From DTU032 sp964346175 (GTDB lineage Bacteria > Bacillota > Clostridia > Saccharofermentanales > DTU023), in the NCBI GenBank assembly GCA_964346175.1, contig CAYFTG010000002.1, forward strand, positions 89,780 to 153,779: DNA of 64,000 nt, in the 5' to 3' direction. The translations under genes were made by a program, and so were the position numbers. The notes under the pieces are model-generated. The model searched no databases and was not told the DNA's origin. It saw nothing but the letters and a program-made list of their open reading frames with translations. Shown piece after piece: positions 35,876 to 44,832 of the stretch (position 1 is the first letter of the stretch; every line of letters begins with the position of its first letter).

Positions 35876-36044
35876 TTTTACCTCCATGGCTAACTTTGGC
35901 GAATGCTTGATTAGTCAAAGTCACGAAACTCATAAACATTTTACATGATTTACACCAAGTTGTAATTTCCGTTTATGACACGAGCCGTTAATAAGATTTC
36001 AATATTCTCCGTGTAGTATAAAAACTTCCAACTCTAGCTTGATT

Positions 36045-36605
36045 TTAGGCCAAGAAACGTTCTGCCACGCCACCGAGCAGACCCACTAGGGCACCTAGAG
36101 CTACCACGGTGAATACATCCAGCTTCACATAGCGTAGTACTAATGCGACCAAAAAGCCTGCAAGGGCTATGATATCCAAGCCCATAATTGCGCTGCCCGC
36201 GAAGACCGACGTGATCACGACGCTCAATGCGGCCGCTCCAATCAGTCCGACAACACCCGGCCTCAATCCACCGAGAGCCCGATCAACTAAAGTTAACTTG
36301 CGACCACTAAAAAGAAATGCGCTGAAGATAAAGAGCAGGAGCACCTGCGGCAGCACCGTGGCAATAGAGGCAATGATCGCGCCGGGAATGCCTGCCAGTT
36401 TTAAGCCGACAAAGGTGGCCGAATTGATCGCGATCGGCCCCGGGGTCACTTGTGATAGAGCAAGGACGTCAGTCATCTCCGTCATTGTCAGCCAGTGGTT
36501 ACGCTCCACTATGACGTCTTGAATAATCGGCAAGGCCGCATAGCCTCCACCGAAGGCCGTCGCTCCGACTTCCAGAAAAGCTAGGAACAGCTCCCACAAA
36601 ATCAT
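36045..36605 (-). CDS. chrA: Chromate transporter family protein, half-size, second gene
   Basis: 186 residues with about six helices. It is one half of a short-chain CHR pair; full-size ChrA has two such domains. The N-terminal FLEVGATAFGGGYAALPII and LALSQVTPGPIAINSATFVG repeat the domain signature. Transport of chromate has been shown for some members, but the natural substrate of clostridial pairs is not known. It overlaps the first half-gene by four bases. Confidence 0.9.
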   Translation of the reverse strand: MILWELFLAFLEVGATAFGGGYAALPIIQDVIVERNHWLTMTEMTDVLALSQVTPGPIAINSATFVGLKLAGIPGAIIASIATVLPQVLLLFIFSAFLFSGRKLTLVDRALGGLRPGVVGLIGAAALSVVITSVFAGSAIMGLDIIALAGFLVALVLRYVKLDVFTVVALGALVGLLGGVAERFLA

Positions 36606-37162
36606 GATGCGTCACCTTTTTCTTTTTGCTCTTTCAACGAAAAAACCACAATGCCGATCAAGGCAAACATGAGGATCAAGACTGCGGTGTTTATACTCGT
36701 GAACCAAGCAAGGGCAAAGGCACCCACAAGTAGAATCAGTGAAAATACTTTGTGTTTTCTCAGGACCTGTTGGGCCATGGAGACAACCGCCAACAGCATC
36801 ACAGCAGCTATGGCCCCGCTCATACCGCGCAGAGCCGCGCGCACCCAATAATTGGAGGCAAAGGCTTCATAAAAGAAGGAGATGATCGAGATCAAAATGA
36901 TCGGCGGTAAGATAGCAGCGAGAACGCCCAGAAGCGCCCCGCCACGGCCTTTCAACTTGTAGCCTAAGAGCAGAGACACGCCGACGGCAATCGGGCCGGG
37001 AGCGCTTTGCCCTAAGGCAACAATGTCCAGCATCTCTTCTTCGCTGACACATTGCCTTTTGTTGCAGAATTCATCTTTGAGGACAGGCACAATCGTGTAA
37101 CCACCACCAAAGGTGATGGCACTTATTTTGAAAACTATTAAGAAAAACGTCCAATAACTCAC
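36602..37162 (-). CDS. chrA: Chromate transporter family protein, half-size, first gene
   Basis: 186 residues, same length as its partner, so the pair looks like an unfused duplication. Signature: FKISAITFGGGYTIVPVL, then VALGQSAPGPIAVGVSLLLGY. AGGAGGTGA overlaps the start region. The two halves probably form a heterodimer in the cytoplasmic membrane with antiparallel topology, as proposed for short-chain CHR proteins. It is divergent from the activase operon across a 121-base promoter region. Confidence 0.9.
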   Translation of the reverse strand: MSYWTFFLIVFKISAITFGGGYTIVPVLKDEFCNKRQCVSEEEMLDIVALGQSAPGPIAVGVSLLLGYKLKGRGGALLGVLAAILPPIILISIISFFYEAFASNYWVRAALRGMSGAIAAVMLLAVVSMAQQVLRKHKVFSLILLVGAFALAWFTSINTAVLILMFALIGIVVFSLKEQKEKGDAS

Positions 37163-37212
37163 CTCCTCATCCTACATCATTTAGTTTCAATTGACAGGCC
37201 TATATTTATATT

Positions 37213-37241
37213 TTGACACTTGCGTCAGAGCCTCTTATAAT
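37213..37241 (+). promoter_or_regulatory. Consensus sigma-A promoter of the activase operon
   Basis: TTGACA (37213-37218), 17-base spacer, TATAAT (37236-37241): both hexamers are exact consensus, the strongest promoter visible in the window. It lies 43 bases before the ATG at 37284. Confidence 0.9.
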
Positions 37242-37283
37242 TGGTGATGGGAGATTACCGTCATTGAAGTAGACTGGAAATAC

Positions 37284-40232
37284 ATGAATATAAATAAATG
37301 CAACCGTGCTCTGGGTATCGACATCGGTTCAACCACAGCCAAGATAGTTTTCACGGTAGATGACAAAATTGTATACGAACGCTATGAGCGACATTTCTCT
37401 GAAGCTTTAGCAACAACTTTAGAAATGCTCGAGTCCATTCAGACGCTTCTAGAAGAGGCGCCTTTTACTATGGCCATTTCCGGATCTGCAGGCTTAGGTG
37501 TGTCCGAAGCTTCCGGCTTGCCCTTTGTACAGGAGGTCTACGCCACAGGTCAGTTTATCCAACGCGATCTACCTGATGCCAGCGTGGTCATTGAGCTGGG
37601 CGGCGAAGATGCTAAAGTACTGTTCTTTGAAGGCGGCACCGACGCCCGTATGAACGGTACCTGCGCGGGCGGCACCGGCGCCTTTATTGATCAGATGGCT
37701 TCTTTACTCGACATGAGCATCGCAGAGATGGATGCGGCCTCACTCGAAGCGACACGTTTGTATCCGATCGCTTCACGCTGTGGGGTTTTTGCTAAGACGG
37801 ATGTGCAGGCACTCTTCAACCAGGGCGCGACTAAAAGCGACGTAGCTAATTCTATTTATCAGGCGGTGGTCAGCCAGACCATCACGGGACTGGCTCAGGG
37901 GCGTTCCATCGGAGGCAAGGTCATCTTCCTCGGTGGCCCGTTGTATTACTGCAAGGGTTTACGCCGCCGCTTCCGTGAAACACTGGACCTGACCGAAGAA
38001 ACCGGATATCTACCGGATTGCGCTCGCTTTTCGGTAGCGCGCGGTGCGGCCATTTACAGTGCAGCCAACGAGGCGATATCTTATCAGGAAATGGTGAAAA
38101 AGTTCGTCGAAGGCAGCCAACATAAAACTGAAGAAAGAGCGCATATTACAGCCTTATTTAATAGCGATGAGGAGTATGCGACCTTCCATGATCGTCACGC
38201 CCAACATACGGTCGCAAGTTTTCCGATTGAAGAATACACTGGCCGGGCTTGGCTCGGCATAGACAGCGGCAGCACAACCACGAAGCTGGTTTTGATTTCT
38301 GAAGCCAAGGAGCTACTTTACAGTTACTATGACGTCAACAAGGGTTCCCCGGTGCAGATCGTCTTGGAGCAGTTGAAAAAGATCAGAAGCCTTTGCGCCG
38401 ATCGCATCGAAATCTGCGGTGTTGCAACTACAGGTTATGGCGAAGCTCTGATTCAAAATGCTTTTCGGGCAGACATGGGTCTGGTTGAAACTATTGCCCA
38501 CTTTACGGCAGCCCAACATTTCGAGCCTGAAGTCGACTTTATTCTTGATATCGGCGGCCAGGATATTAAGTGTTTTTATATCAAAAACGGTGCCATCGAT
38601 TCTATCATGCTGAACGAAGCCTGTTCCTCCGGCTGCGGTTCCTTCCTAGAAACCTTCGCTCATTCCATGGGTTTCGCAGTGGACGAGTTCGCCCAAGTCG
38701 GAATCAAAAGCAGATCACCGGTAGACCTCGGTTCTCGTTGTACGGTTTTCATGAACTCATCAATCAAGCAGGCACAAAAGGACGGCGCCAAGATTGAAGA
38801 TATTTCCGCGGGACTTTCCATCAGCGTAGTCAAGAACGCCATCTACAAAGTCATCCGCGCTGCCTCTCCTGACGATTTGGGAGAGCATATTGTCGTCCAG
38901 GGCGGCACCTTGCTCAACGACGCTGTCTTGCGTGCTTTCGAGCTGGAAATGGGACGCGACGTTGTACGCCCGGCCATCGCCGGCCTGATGGGTGCTTTCG
39001 GCGCGGCTCTTTATGCTATGGACAATTGTGAAAGCAGCAGTCTCTTGGATCTGGAACAATTGGAAAATTTCTCGCATAAGTCGAGAAGCAGCAATTGTAA
39101 GTTTTGCTCGAACAATTGCAGTTTGACTATTAATACTTTCGCAGACGGCAGCCGTTTTATTTCAGGCAATCAGTGTCAGCGGCCTTTGGGCGTGAAGGAC
39201 GAAAAGAAGCTGCCCAATCTCTACGAATGGAAACGCGATTATTACAAGAAGATGCAGGGCAAACCCGGGTCTCGGGGCAAGATCGGAATTCCGATGTCCT
39301 TGGTCATTTATGAGCAGGCACCCTTATGGTTAGAGCTGTTCACAAAGCTTGGCTACGAAGTGGTTTTTTCTAAACTATCTACGCGCGAGACTTACGAGCG
39401 GGGACAGTTTTCTATTCCTTCCGACACGATCTGCTATCCGGCGAAGATAATGCACGGGCATGTAGAAGAGTTGCTTGATGAAGGAATTGATCTCATTTTT
39501 TATCCCAGTCTGACCTATAACGTGAATGAAAAAGCCGGCGATAATCATTACAACTGCCCCATCGTCGCTTATTATGGCGAAACCATCAACGGGAATATGG
39601 ATTCACTGGCTGAGGCTAAGTTTTTCTATCCTTATCTAAATATAAATAGCGAACGTGCTTTGACGCGCACCTTGTATCGCAATCTCCAAGAGATTGATCC
39701 GACTATCACAAGATCTGAGCTGCGCAAAGCGGTGCGTGCCGGGTTTTCGGCTTTTGAAGAATATAAAGAGGAAGTGCGACAGGCCGGACGCGCTGCGCTG
39801 GCTTATGCCGAGGAAAATGATCACAGAGTTCTGGTCTTGGCGGGACGCCCTTATCATGTGGATCCCGAAATTAGCCACGGCATTGATCGACTCGCCACTT
39901 CGTTGGGCTTTGTTGTCGTGAGCGAAGACTCCGTTTGTGATCTGGCGGAGAAAATCGACACGCGCGTGCTCAATCAGTGGACGTATCACGCACGGCTGTA
40001 TAGGGCTGCGCTTTTTGCTGCTCAAAACGAGAATGTTGAGTTAGTGCAGCTCTTCTCCTTCGGTTGTGGCGTCGACGCGATTACCAGCGACGAAGTCCGC
40101 TCTATCTTGGAAAACCGGGGCAAGCTTTATACGCAGATAAAAATCGACGATATCAGCAATCTGGGTGCGGTTCGCATCCGCCTGCGCAGCTTAATTGGTG
40201 CATTGGAGGCTAAAGATGGCAGCAACAAATAA
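37284..40232 (+). CDS. Acyl-CoA dehydratase activase-related protein (two BadF/BcrA ATPase domains plus DUF2229)
   Basis: 982 residues. Two ASKHA ATPase domains of the 2-hydroxyacyl-CoA dehydratase activator type begin ALGIDIGSTTAKIVF (about residue 9) and WLGIDSGSTTTKLVLI (about 322), each with a cysteine motif (GTCAGGTGAF; NEACSSGCGSF) for a possible shared 4Fe-4S cluster. A Cys-rich link (SNCKFCSNNC) leads to a C-terminal DUF2229 region. Relatives are often single proteins of about 1400-1500 residues that include the part encoded by the next gene. The substrate is unknown; reductive dehydration or another low-potential electron transfer is possible. Confidence 0.88.
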   Translation: MNINKCNRALGIDIGSTTAKIVFTVDDKIVYERYERHFSEALATTLEMLESIQTLLEEAPFTMAISGSAGLGVSEASGLPFVQEVYATGQFIQRDLPDASVVIELGGEDAKVLFFEGGTDARMNGTCAGGTGAFIDQMASLLDMSIAEMDAASLEATRLYPIASRCGVFAKTDVQALFNQGATKSDVANSIYQAVVSQTITGLAQGRSIGGKVIFLGGPLYYCKGLRRRFRETLDLTEETGYLPDCARFSVARGAAIYSAANEAISYQEMVKKFVEGSQHKTEERAHITALFNSDEEYATFHDRHAQHTVASFPIEEYTGRAWLGIDSGSTTTKLVLISEAKELLYSYYDVNKGSPVQIVLEQLKKIRSLCADRIEICGVATTGYGEALIQNAFRADMGLVETIAHFTAAQHFEPEVDFILDIGGQDIKCFYIKNGAIDSIMLNEACSSGCGSFLETFAHSMGFAVDEFAQVGIKSRSPVDLGSRCTVFMNSSIKQAQKDGAKIEDISAGLSISVVKNAIYKVIRAASPDDLGEHIVVQGGTLLNDAVLRAFELEMGRDVVRPAIAGLMGAFGAALYAMDNCESSSLLDLEQLENFSHKSRSSNCKFCSNNCSLTINTFADGSRFISGNQCQRPLGVKDEKKLPNLYEWKRDYYKKMQGKPGSRGKIGIPMSLVIYEQAPLWLELFTKLGYEVVFSKLSTRETYERGQFSIPSDTICYPAKIMHGHVEELLDEGIDLIFYPSLTYNVNEKAGDNHYNCPIVAYYGETINGNMDSLAEAKFFYPYLNINSERALTRTLYRNLQEIDPTITRSELRKAVRAGFSAFEEYKEEVRQAGRAALAYAEENDHRVLVLAGRPYHVDPEISHGIDRLATSLGFVVVSEDSVCDLAEKIDTRVLNQWTYHARLYRAALFAAQNENVELVQLFSFGCGVDAITSDEVRSILENRGKLYTQIKIDDISNLGAVRIRLRSLIGALEAKDGSNK

Positions 40233-41472
40233 GTACTATATAGAGTTCACGGAGGAGATGAAGGATGATTACACCATTTTGGTGCCGAACATGCTTCCTT
40301 CACATTTCAAGCTGATCTGTAATTTTATGAATACATATGGTTATCATATGGAACTTCTGGAAACAGAAGGTCCGGAAATTACGGAGCTGGGTTTGCGTTA
40401 TGTGCATAACGATGCTTGTTATCCGGCTATTCTGGTGATCGGGCAGTTTCTCGACGCTTTGATGTCGGGCAAATATGATCCGCACAAGACCGCTCTTATC
40501 TACTTCCAGACCGGTGGCGGTTGCCGCGCGTCTAACTATATTTCATTGTTGCGCAAGGCTCTTGCCAAGGCAGGCTTTGATTATGTGCCGGTGATTTCAT
40601 TCAGTTTTTCTGACTTGGAAGACCATTCGGGTTTTAAGCTCAGTATCAAGCAGTTGCTTGGTTTGTTGGACGCGGTTCTTTACGGCGATCTCTTGTGGAT
40701 TTTGGTCAATCAGACTAAGCCTTACGAGATCACAGCCGGCGAGGCTGATGCTCTGGAAGATGAATGGATCAGGCGCTTGGGCGACAGTATCGGGTCGGAC
40801 AGCAGTCTGATCATGCGTCATAGTAAAGATATTTCTCGTGAAATTATCAGGGATTTCGCTAAGATTCCGAAGGAAGAACGCAATGCGGTCAAGGTGGGGA
40901 TTGTCGGTGAAATCTATGTCAAATATGCGCCGTTGGGCAATAACAGGCTGGTCGATTTCCTCAATCAAGAAGGAGCCGAAGTCACTACGCCGGGTCTGCT
41001 TGACTTTTTAACTTATTGTGCTTACAACGGCATCGTCGATCAAAAGTTCTATGGTCGTGGAGGTCTCGTGTTTTGGGGCAGCAAGATTGCCTATAAATAT
41101 CTCTGTAAGAAAAAGCGTGGCTTGATCGCTCTCTTGGAGGAAGAGGGTAGTTTTGATGCGCCTTGTCCTTTCGAGCATGTAGTTGCTTTGAACGAGGGTT
41201 ATATTAGCCCCGGCGTCAAAATGGGTGAAGGCTGGATGCTAACCGCCGAGATGCTGGAGCTTGCTGATAGTGGAATTAAAAACATTGTCTGCGTTCAGCC
41301 GTTCGGTTGCCTGCCTAATCACGTCTGCGGCAAGGGTATGATGCGTCCCATTAAGGAAAGAAATCCTGACATTAACATCGTCGCAGTGGACTACGATCCC
41401 GGAGCCAGCAAAGTCAACCAGGAGAACCGCCTCAAGCTCATGTTGTCCACAGCCCGCGACAGACTCGAGTAA
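40216..41472 (+). CDS. 2-hydroxyacyl-CoA dehydratase-like subunit (C-terminal part of the activase system)
   Basis: 418 residues from the preferred start. Homologous to the C-terminal, dehydratase D-component-like portion of long activase proteins: HNDACYPAILVIGQFLDAL, FQTGGGCRASNYISLLRKAL and VQPFGCLPNHVCGKGMM contain cysteines suited to an iron-sulfur cluster. GGAGG six bases before the ATG at 40216 sets the start, giving a 17-base overlap with the upstream gene and likely translational coupling; the open frame begins seven codons earlier. No CoA-transferase or acyl-CoA dehydrogenase gene is adjacent, so it does not look like a standard fermentation operon. Confidence 0.85.
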   Translation: MAATNKYYIEFTEEMKDDYTILVPNMLPSHFKLICNFMNTYGYHMELLETEGPEITELGLRYVHNDACYPAILVIGQFLDALMSGKYDPHKTALIYFQTGGGCRASNYISLLRKALAKAGFDYVPVISFSFSDLEDHSGFKLSIKQLLGLLDAVLYGDLLWILVNQTKPYEITAGEADALEDEWIRRLGDSIGSDSSLIMRHSKDISREIIRDFAKIPKEERNAVKVGIVGEIYVKYAPLGNNRLVDFLNQEGAEVTTPGLLDFLTYCAYNGIVDQKFYGRGGLVFWGSKIAYKYLCKKKRGLIALLEEEGSFDAPCPFEHVVALNEGYISPGVKMGEGWMLTAEMLELADSGIKNIVCVQPFGCLPNHVCGKGMMRPIKERNPDINIVAVDYDPGASKVNQENRLKLMLSTARDRLE

Positions 41473-41485
41473 TCTGGTTCATTTT

Positions 41486-41509
41486 CGTGCCAGGCACAGA
41501 ATGTGACTT
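41486..41509. repeat. GTGCCAGGCAC repeat copy at gap edge
   Basis: CGTGCCAGGCACAGAATGTG then ACTT, ending exactly where the N gap begins; the core carries A in place of the central T. It lies 14 bases after the dehydratase-like gene. Confidence 0.8.
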
Positions 41510-41609
41510 NNNNNNNNNNNNNNNNNNNNNNNNNNNNNNNNNNNNNNNNNNNNNNNNNNNNNNNNNNNNNNNNNNNNNNNNNNNNNNNNNNNNNNNNNNN
41601 NNNNNNNNN
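41510..41609. other. Assembly gap (100 N)
   Basis: 100 N of unknown true length, directly next to a repeat copy. Translations read across it are not meaningful. Confidence 0.95.
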
Positions 41610-41665
41610 TGAAGTGCTGAGGATGGGCGGTTGATGCGGTTAAGGTAGTTGATCTCAGTAAAAGC

Positions 41666-41694
41666 AAAAAAGCCGCTTAGCGCGGCTTTTTTTG
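41666..41694. terminator. Intrinsic terminator
   Basis: AAAAAGCCGC-TTAGC-GCGGCTTTTTTT; A-rich on one side and T-rich on the other, so it can serve both the activase operon and the convergent gene ending at 41743. Confidence 0.85.
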
Positions 41695-41709
41695 TGTGTT
41701 TCACGTCAC

Positions 41710-41744
41710 AAGTTGATTTTCGTGCCTGGCACGAAAATCAACTT
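41710..41744. repeat. Complete 35-bp palindromic repeat
   Basis: Left arm plus core AAGTTGATTTTCGTGCC, central T, then the exact reverse complement GGCACGAAAATCAACTT. The last two bases fall in the stop codon (41743-41745) of the minus-strand gene. Confidence 0.92.
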
Positions 41745-42696
41745 AGTCATTATCTTCGTCAATCTTATGTAAGATAGATTTCAGCACATCCTCACTTGGC
41801 TCAACTTCGCTGTCTTTGACTGCCTCTATCACTTGTTTCCTGCTCACATTACTTGAGCCTGTTACAACAGAACCTGTATTCGTTTGCATGGCAGGAGACG
41901 ACTGTCTGCGATAAAGCAAAAACAGAAGACCGCCGATTACGATAGCCAAAGCAGGAATCAGGAGCCATGGAAGCCCGCTTTCATCAGGGACTCGGTCTAC
42001 ATCGAGCACAGGCTCATCACTAACTTCTATTACAACCATGTCGCCATAAGTTTGCTTTAACTTTTCTGTCTGTTCAGCAGCAACACTTTCATCTACCCCA
42101 ACTATTATTCGCGGTTCTTTTCCGCTAGGCCCGAAACCGGAAACCTCACCGTTTACTTCTGTCCAACCAATTCCGACATGATAAAACTTCCCACCTGCAG
42201 CAAGATTGTCGTCTGCAATTTCATCGGCAACCGCTATCAACTCATTGTAAGAGTATTCTGCCCTTCCAAAAGATAAGCCGGCATCACTTAACAACATGCC
42301 TCGGATCTGTTTTTCCGCAACATCGACATCTCCAACGAGGAGAACGGTAAGATTGCTACCTGTACCATCTGTGCTAAAAACAAAACCGACATAATCCGGG
42401 TATCCGTTCATTTCCCAGTGTTGATACAAGTCAGTGATCTTTGCAAACTTTCCATCAGAAAGAGGGCTAAGCTCCTCACCTTCTATATCACCATCAGCTG
42501 CTTTCTCCGGCAGCACATTTTTGTCATCTATGATTTTTTCTTCATCATAAGCTTCAATTTGTGGGTAACTGCTGCCCGACTCCGGACTGACAAGGTCAGA
42601 GTCAATTGGCGTTTCAACAGCTAAAGCGGCGGTCGAGACGAAGAAAAAAGACGCCATAATTACTACTATACTTATCATTACTTTCATTATTTTCAT
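41743..42696 (-). CDS. Putative sigma-linked membrane protein with secreted N-terminal domain
   Basis: 317 residues, family not recognised. An N-terminal signal sequence or anchor (MKVMISIVVIMASFFFVSTA) is followed by an acidic secreted domain of about 200 residues, a membrane helix at about 233-251 (LPWLLIPALAIVIGGLLFLL), basic residues (YRRQ), and a 65-residue tail with KQVIEAVKDSEVEPSEDVLK. This is type I topology, the reverse of ordinary anti-sigma factors that have a cytoplasmic N-terminus. It overlaps the upstream sigma gene by four bases, so a role as partner or sensor for that sigma factor, perhaps through the tail, is inferred. Confidence 0.75.
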   Translation of the reverse strand: MKIMKVMISIVVIMASFFFVSTAALAVETPIDSDLVSPESGSSYPQIEAYDEEKIIDDKNVLPEKAADGDIEGEELSPLSDGKFAKITDLYQHWEMNGYPDYVGFVFSTDGTGSNLTVLLVGDVDVAEKQIRGMLLSDAGLSFGRAEYSYNELIAVADEIADDNLAAGGKFYHVGIGWTEVNGEVSGFGPSGKEPRIIVGVDESVAAEQTEKLKQTYGDMVVIEVSDEPVLDVDRVPDESGLPWLLIPALAIVIGGLLFLLYRRQSSPAMQTNTGSVVTGSSNVSRKQVIEAVKDSEVEPSEDVLKSILHKIDEDND

Positions 42697-43214
42697 ATTG
42701 CACCTCCAGATAAAATTGAACGTAAATGCTTCATTGCCTTTCGGTTTTTCCAGAGAACAGTTCCCAACGGCATGTCCATTATTTCGGCAATTTCGCGGAA
42801 CTTAAACCCACCATTGATATGTAAGGACACAATTTGATTTTCTTGCAAAGTCAGGGTCTTGATTGCATCTTCAATATCCATTTTCGTTGAAAAATCGTAA
42901 GCGGGGCTGTACACAACGTTCTCTATACTTTCCAAATCGGCGTACTGCGGTAATTTTCTCACGTTATCAATTGCCAGATTGCGCGCCATCTGGAACAAAT
43001 ATGCGCGAGGATTTCTGATCGGGGCTGTGGGCGGCGACTGATACAGTTTGAGAAAAACCTCTTGTAATATGTCCTCTGACAACGACCAATCACGAGTGAT
43101 ACGTAAGATGATCGTATACATCGGCACTTTTAAATGAGTGTAGATTTCTTCAAACGCTACAATATCGCCATTTTGTAAAGCCAAGAACTTTAATTGCAAG
43201 GTCTCATTATCCAT
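42693..43214 (-). CDS. ECF-type sigma-70 family factor
   Basis: 173 residues from the preferred start. Region 2 is ILRITRDWSLSEDILQEVFL with the -10 recognition helix NPRAYLFQMARNLAIDNVRK; region 4 is the HTH FREIAEIMDMPLGTVLWKNR. There is no region 1 or 3, as usual for ECF factors. AAAGGGG lies eight bases before the ATG at 43214; the frame opens 14 codons upstream. The shared sigma-locus motif lies 23 bases upstream. It overlaps the membrane protein gene that presumably controls it. Confidence 0.9.
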   Translation of the reverse strand: MDNETLQLKFLALQNGDIVAFEEIYTHLKVPMYTIILRITRDWSLSEDILQEVFLKLYQSPPTAPIRNPRAYLFQMARNLAIDNVRKLPQYADLESIENVVYSPAYDFSTKMDIEDAIKTLTLQENQIVSLHINGGFKFREIAEIMDMPLGTVLWKNRKAMKHLRSILSGGAI

Positions 43215-43236
43215 GTAATTACCCCTTTCACTAACT

Positions 43237-43262
43237 ATGACGAATCCGGAGTGCATTTTATT
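43237..43262 (-). promoter_or_regulatory. Shared sigma-locus motif, copy 1
   Basis: On the minus strand AATAAAA (43262-43256), 13 bases TGCACTCCGGATT, CGTCAT (43242-43237), ending 23 bases before the sigma ATG. The spacing is identical to the copies at 48099 and 61998. Confidence 0.6.
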
Positions 43263-43302
43263 GGTAAGGTAAAAATTTTCTCTTGCTGATTTGTGCCTCG
43301 TA

Positions 43303-43335
43303 AGTTGATTTTCGTGCCTGGCACGAAAATCAACT
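43303..43335. repeat. 33-bp palindromic repeat
   Basis: AGTTGATTTTCGTGCC-T-GGCACGAAAATCAACT, an exact palindrome, between the divergent sigma gene and the YjbQ-like gene. A degenerate extra core (TTGTGCCTCG) sits just to its left. Confidence 0.92.
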
Positions 43336-43433
43336 AAATTGACTATATACTAGATTCAAGAGTGTAAGTAAACCTAAGCCACAGCAAGCGCATCACCACC
43401 CCATTCCACCGAGGACCTAGCGAGGAGGAGATT

Positions 43434-43850
43434 ATGAAATCGTTTCGAAGGGAATTAACCTTTAACACAAGAACACGACGAGCCTTCATCAACATCACAC
43501 CGCAAATTGAAGACTGTTTGTACGACTGCGGTATCAAGGAGGGTTTGCTGCTTTGCAACCCCATGCATATAACAGCGAGCGTTTTCATCAATGACGATGA
43601 AGCCGGCTTGCACAGAGATTTCGAAGTCTTTCTCGAAAAACTGGCCCCGGAGTTGCCGTACGAGCAATACGATCACAACGGCTACGAGGACAACGCGGAC
43701 GCTCACCTCAAACGCACGATTATGGGACGCGAAGTTGTCGTGGCAGTCACAAACGGCAGGCTCGACCTGGGCACCTGGGAGCAGGTTTTTTACGGAGAAT
43801 TTGACGGCAAAAGACCCAAGCGTGTCTTAGTCAAAATCATCGGAGAATAA
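43434..43850 (+). CDS. YjbQ-family (UPF0047) protein
   Basis: 138 residues. The family is widespread, with weak secondary thiamine-phosphate synthase activity reported for some members; the true role is unsettled. Conserved features are the ITPQIEDCLYDCGIKEGLLL helix, the NPMHITASVFINDDEAGL strand with its His, and the HNGYEDNADAHLKRTIMG metal-binding-like motif. GAGGAG precedes the ATG. It leads a three-gene plus-strand run with two GNAT acetyltransferases. Confidence 0.85.
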   Translation: MKSFRRELTFNTRTRRAFINITPQIEDCLYDCGIKEGLLLCNPMHITASVFINDDEAGLHRDFEVFLEKLAPELPYEQYDHNGYEDNADAHLKRTIMGREVVVAVTNGRLDLGTWEQVFYGEFDGKRPKRVLVKIIGE

Positions 43851-43865
43851 AGCGGAGGACGGATT

Positions 43866-44276
43866 ATGATTCACTACCGAGAATACTATTCGGCACTGGA
43901 TGAGCTTGAGCTGGCAGACGGTTTTTTCGAAGGCTGGCCACAGCATCCGGATAAGACGACGCACAGAAAGATCCTCAAGAATAGTTTTAAATCTATCGTG
44001 GCCATAGACGACGAAACCTCGCAAATCATCGCTTTCATCAACATCGTCAGCGATGGCGTGCTTTCAGCCTATATCCCCCTGCTAGAGGTGATCCCGGCTT
44101 ACCGCAAGCAAGGCATCGGCAGCGAACTCATGAGACTCGCAATCCAAAAGCTCGACGATTTCTATATGATTGATTTACTCTGCGACGAAGAAATCGTAGG
44201 TTTTTATGAAAAACACGGTCTGACCCAAGCTTCCGCCATGATGCGCCGTAATTACAAAAAACAGACAGGACAATAA
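43866..44276 (+). CDS. GNAT-family N-acetyltransferase
   Basis: 136 residues. The acetyl-CoA binding motif A is visible as VIPAYRKQGIGSELMRLAIQKL (R/Q-x-x-G-I-G), with the beta-bulge SAYIPLLEVIP before it and GFYEKHGL near the C-terminus. The substrate is unknown. It follows the YjbQ-like gene by 15 bases and is two bases from the next GNAT gene, so the three are probably one transcript. Confidence 0.88.
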   Translation: MIHYREYYSALDELELADGFFEGWPQHPDKTTHRKILKNSFKSIVAIDDETSQIIAFINIVSDGVLSAYIPLLEVIPAYRKQGIGSELMRLAIQKLDDFYMIDLLCDEEIVGFYEKHGLTQASAMMRRNYKKQTGQ

Positions 44277-44278
44277 AG

Positions 44279-44776
44279 ATGATCGAAATCAAAAAAATCT
44301 CCGTTGAAGAAATTGACGATTTCTGGAAATTGCATTGGGAGCACATGATCAATGACGTTTTCGGCGTGGTCAGGGGCGTCGGTGATCGCGAATACTACCG
44401 TGGCCCCGTGTATCGTGGGGCGATCCGAGAAGAAATGTTGCTGGAAAAAGACGAACACCACATAGTTTATTTTTTCGAAAACGAGAAGAAGGTCGGCGCA
44501 AGTCATTTCACCATCTACCGCGACGCATTTGGGAAATGCTATATACTCGATTTTTGGATCTTCCCGGAATTCCGTAATCAAGGAACAGGCAGTCGTTGTT
44601 TCGAGAAATTCCTTGAACATACCAAAGCGGACGGCGCACAATATTACACAGTCAACGTCAAGACTGAAGCCTACAGGCAGTTTTGGCTTCGCCAAGGTTT
44701 TGAGAATGACGGAAAAGATGAGTTTGATGTACCGCTGATGGTGCGACGTGCTTGGCAGGACAACCCCTCCCCATAA
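44279..44776 (+). CDS. GNAT-family N-acetyltransferase
   Basis: 165 residues. Motif A is FRNQGTGSRCFEKFL and the C-terminal FWLRQGFENDG matches the fold. It is not a close copy of the preceding GNAT gene. The spacing of two bases and the lack of a separate promoter indicate coupling. A terminator shared with the convergent RsgI-like gene follows. The substrate is unknown. Confidence 0.85.
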   Translation: MIEIKKISVEEIDDFWKLHWEHMINDVFGVVRGVGDREYYRGPVYRGAIREEMLLEKDEHHIVYFFENEKKVGASHFTIYRDAFGKCYILDFWIFPEFRNQGTGSRCFEKFLEHTKADGAQYYTVNVKTEAYRQFWLRQGFENDGKDEFDVPLMVRRAWQDNPSP

Positions 44777-44809
44777 AAAAGGTTGCCCCATCTCGGAGCA
44801 ACCTTTTTC
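44775..44809. terminator. Bidirectional terminator
   Basis: AAAAAAGGTTGC, 11-base loop, GCAACCTTTTT between convergent GNAT and RsgI-like genes. Confidence 0.88.
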
Positions 44810-44832
44810 TAAATCTCAAAGATTATTATTTC

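Noticed and set aside
41438..41704. Minus-strand frames reading across the N gap
   Set aside because: They depend on 100 placeholder bases and on repeat sequence; there is no ribosome site.
43455..44791. Minus-strand frames opposite the YjbQ-like and GNAT genes
   Set aside because: Antisense to three recognisable proteins with good starts; no supporting motifs.
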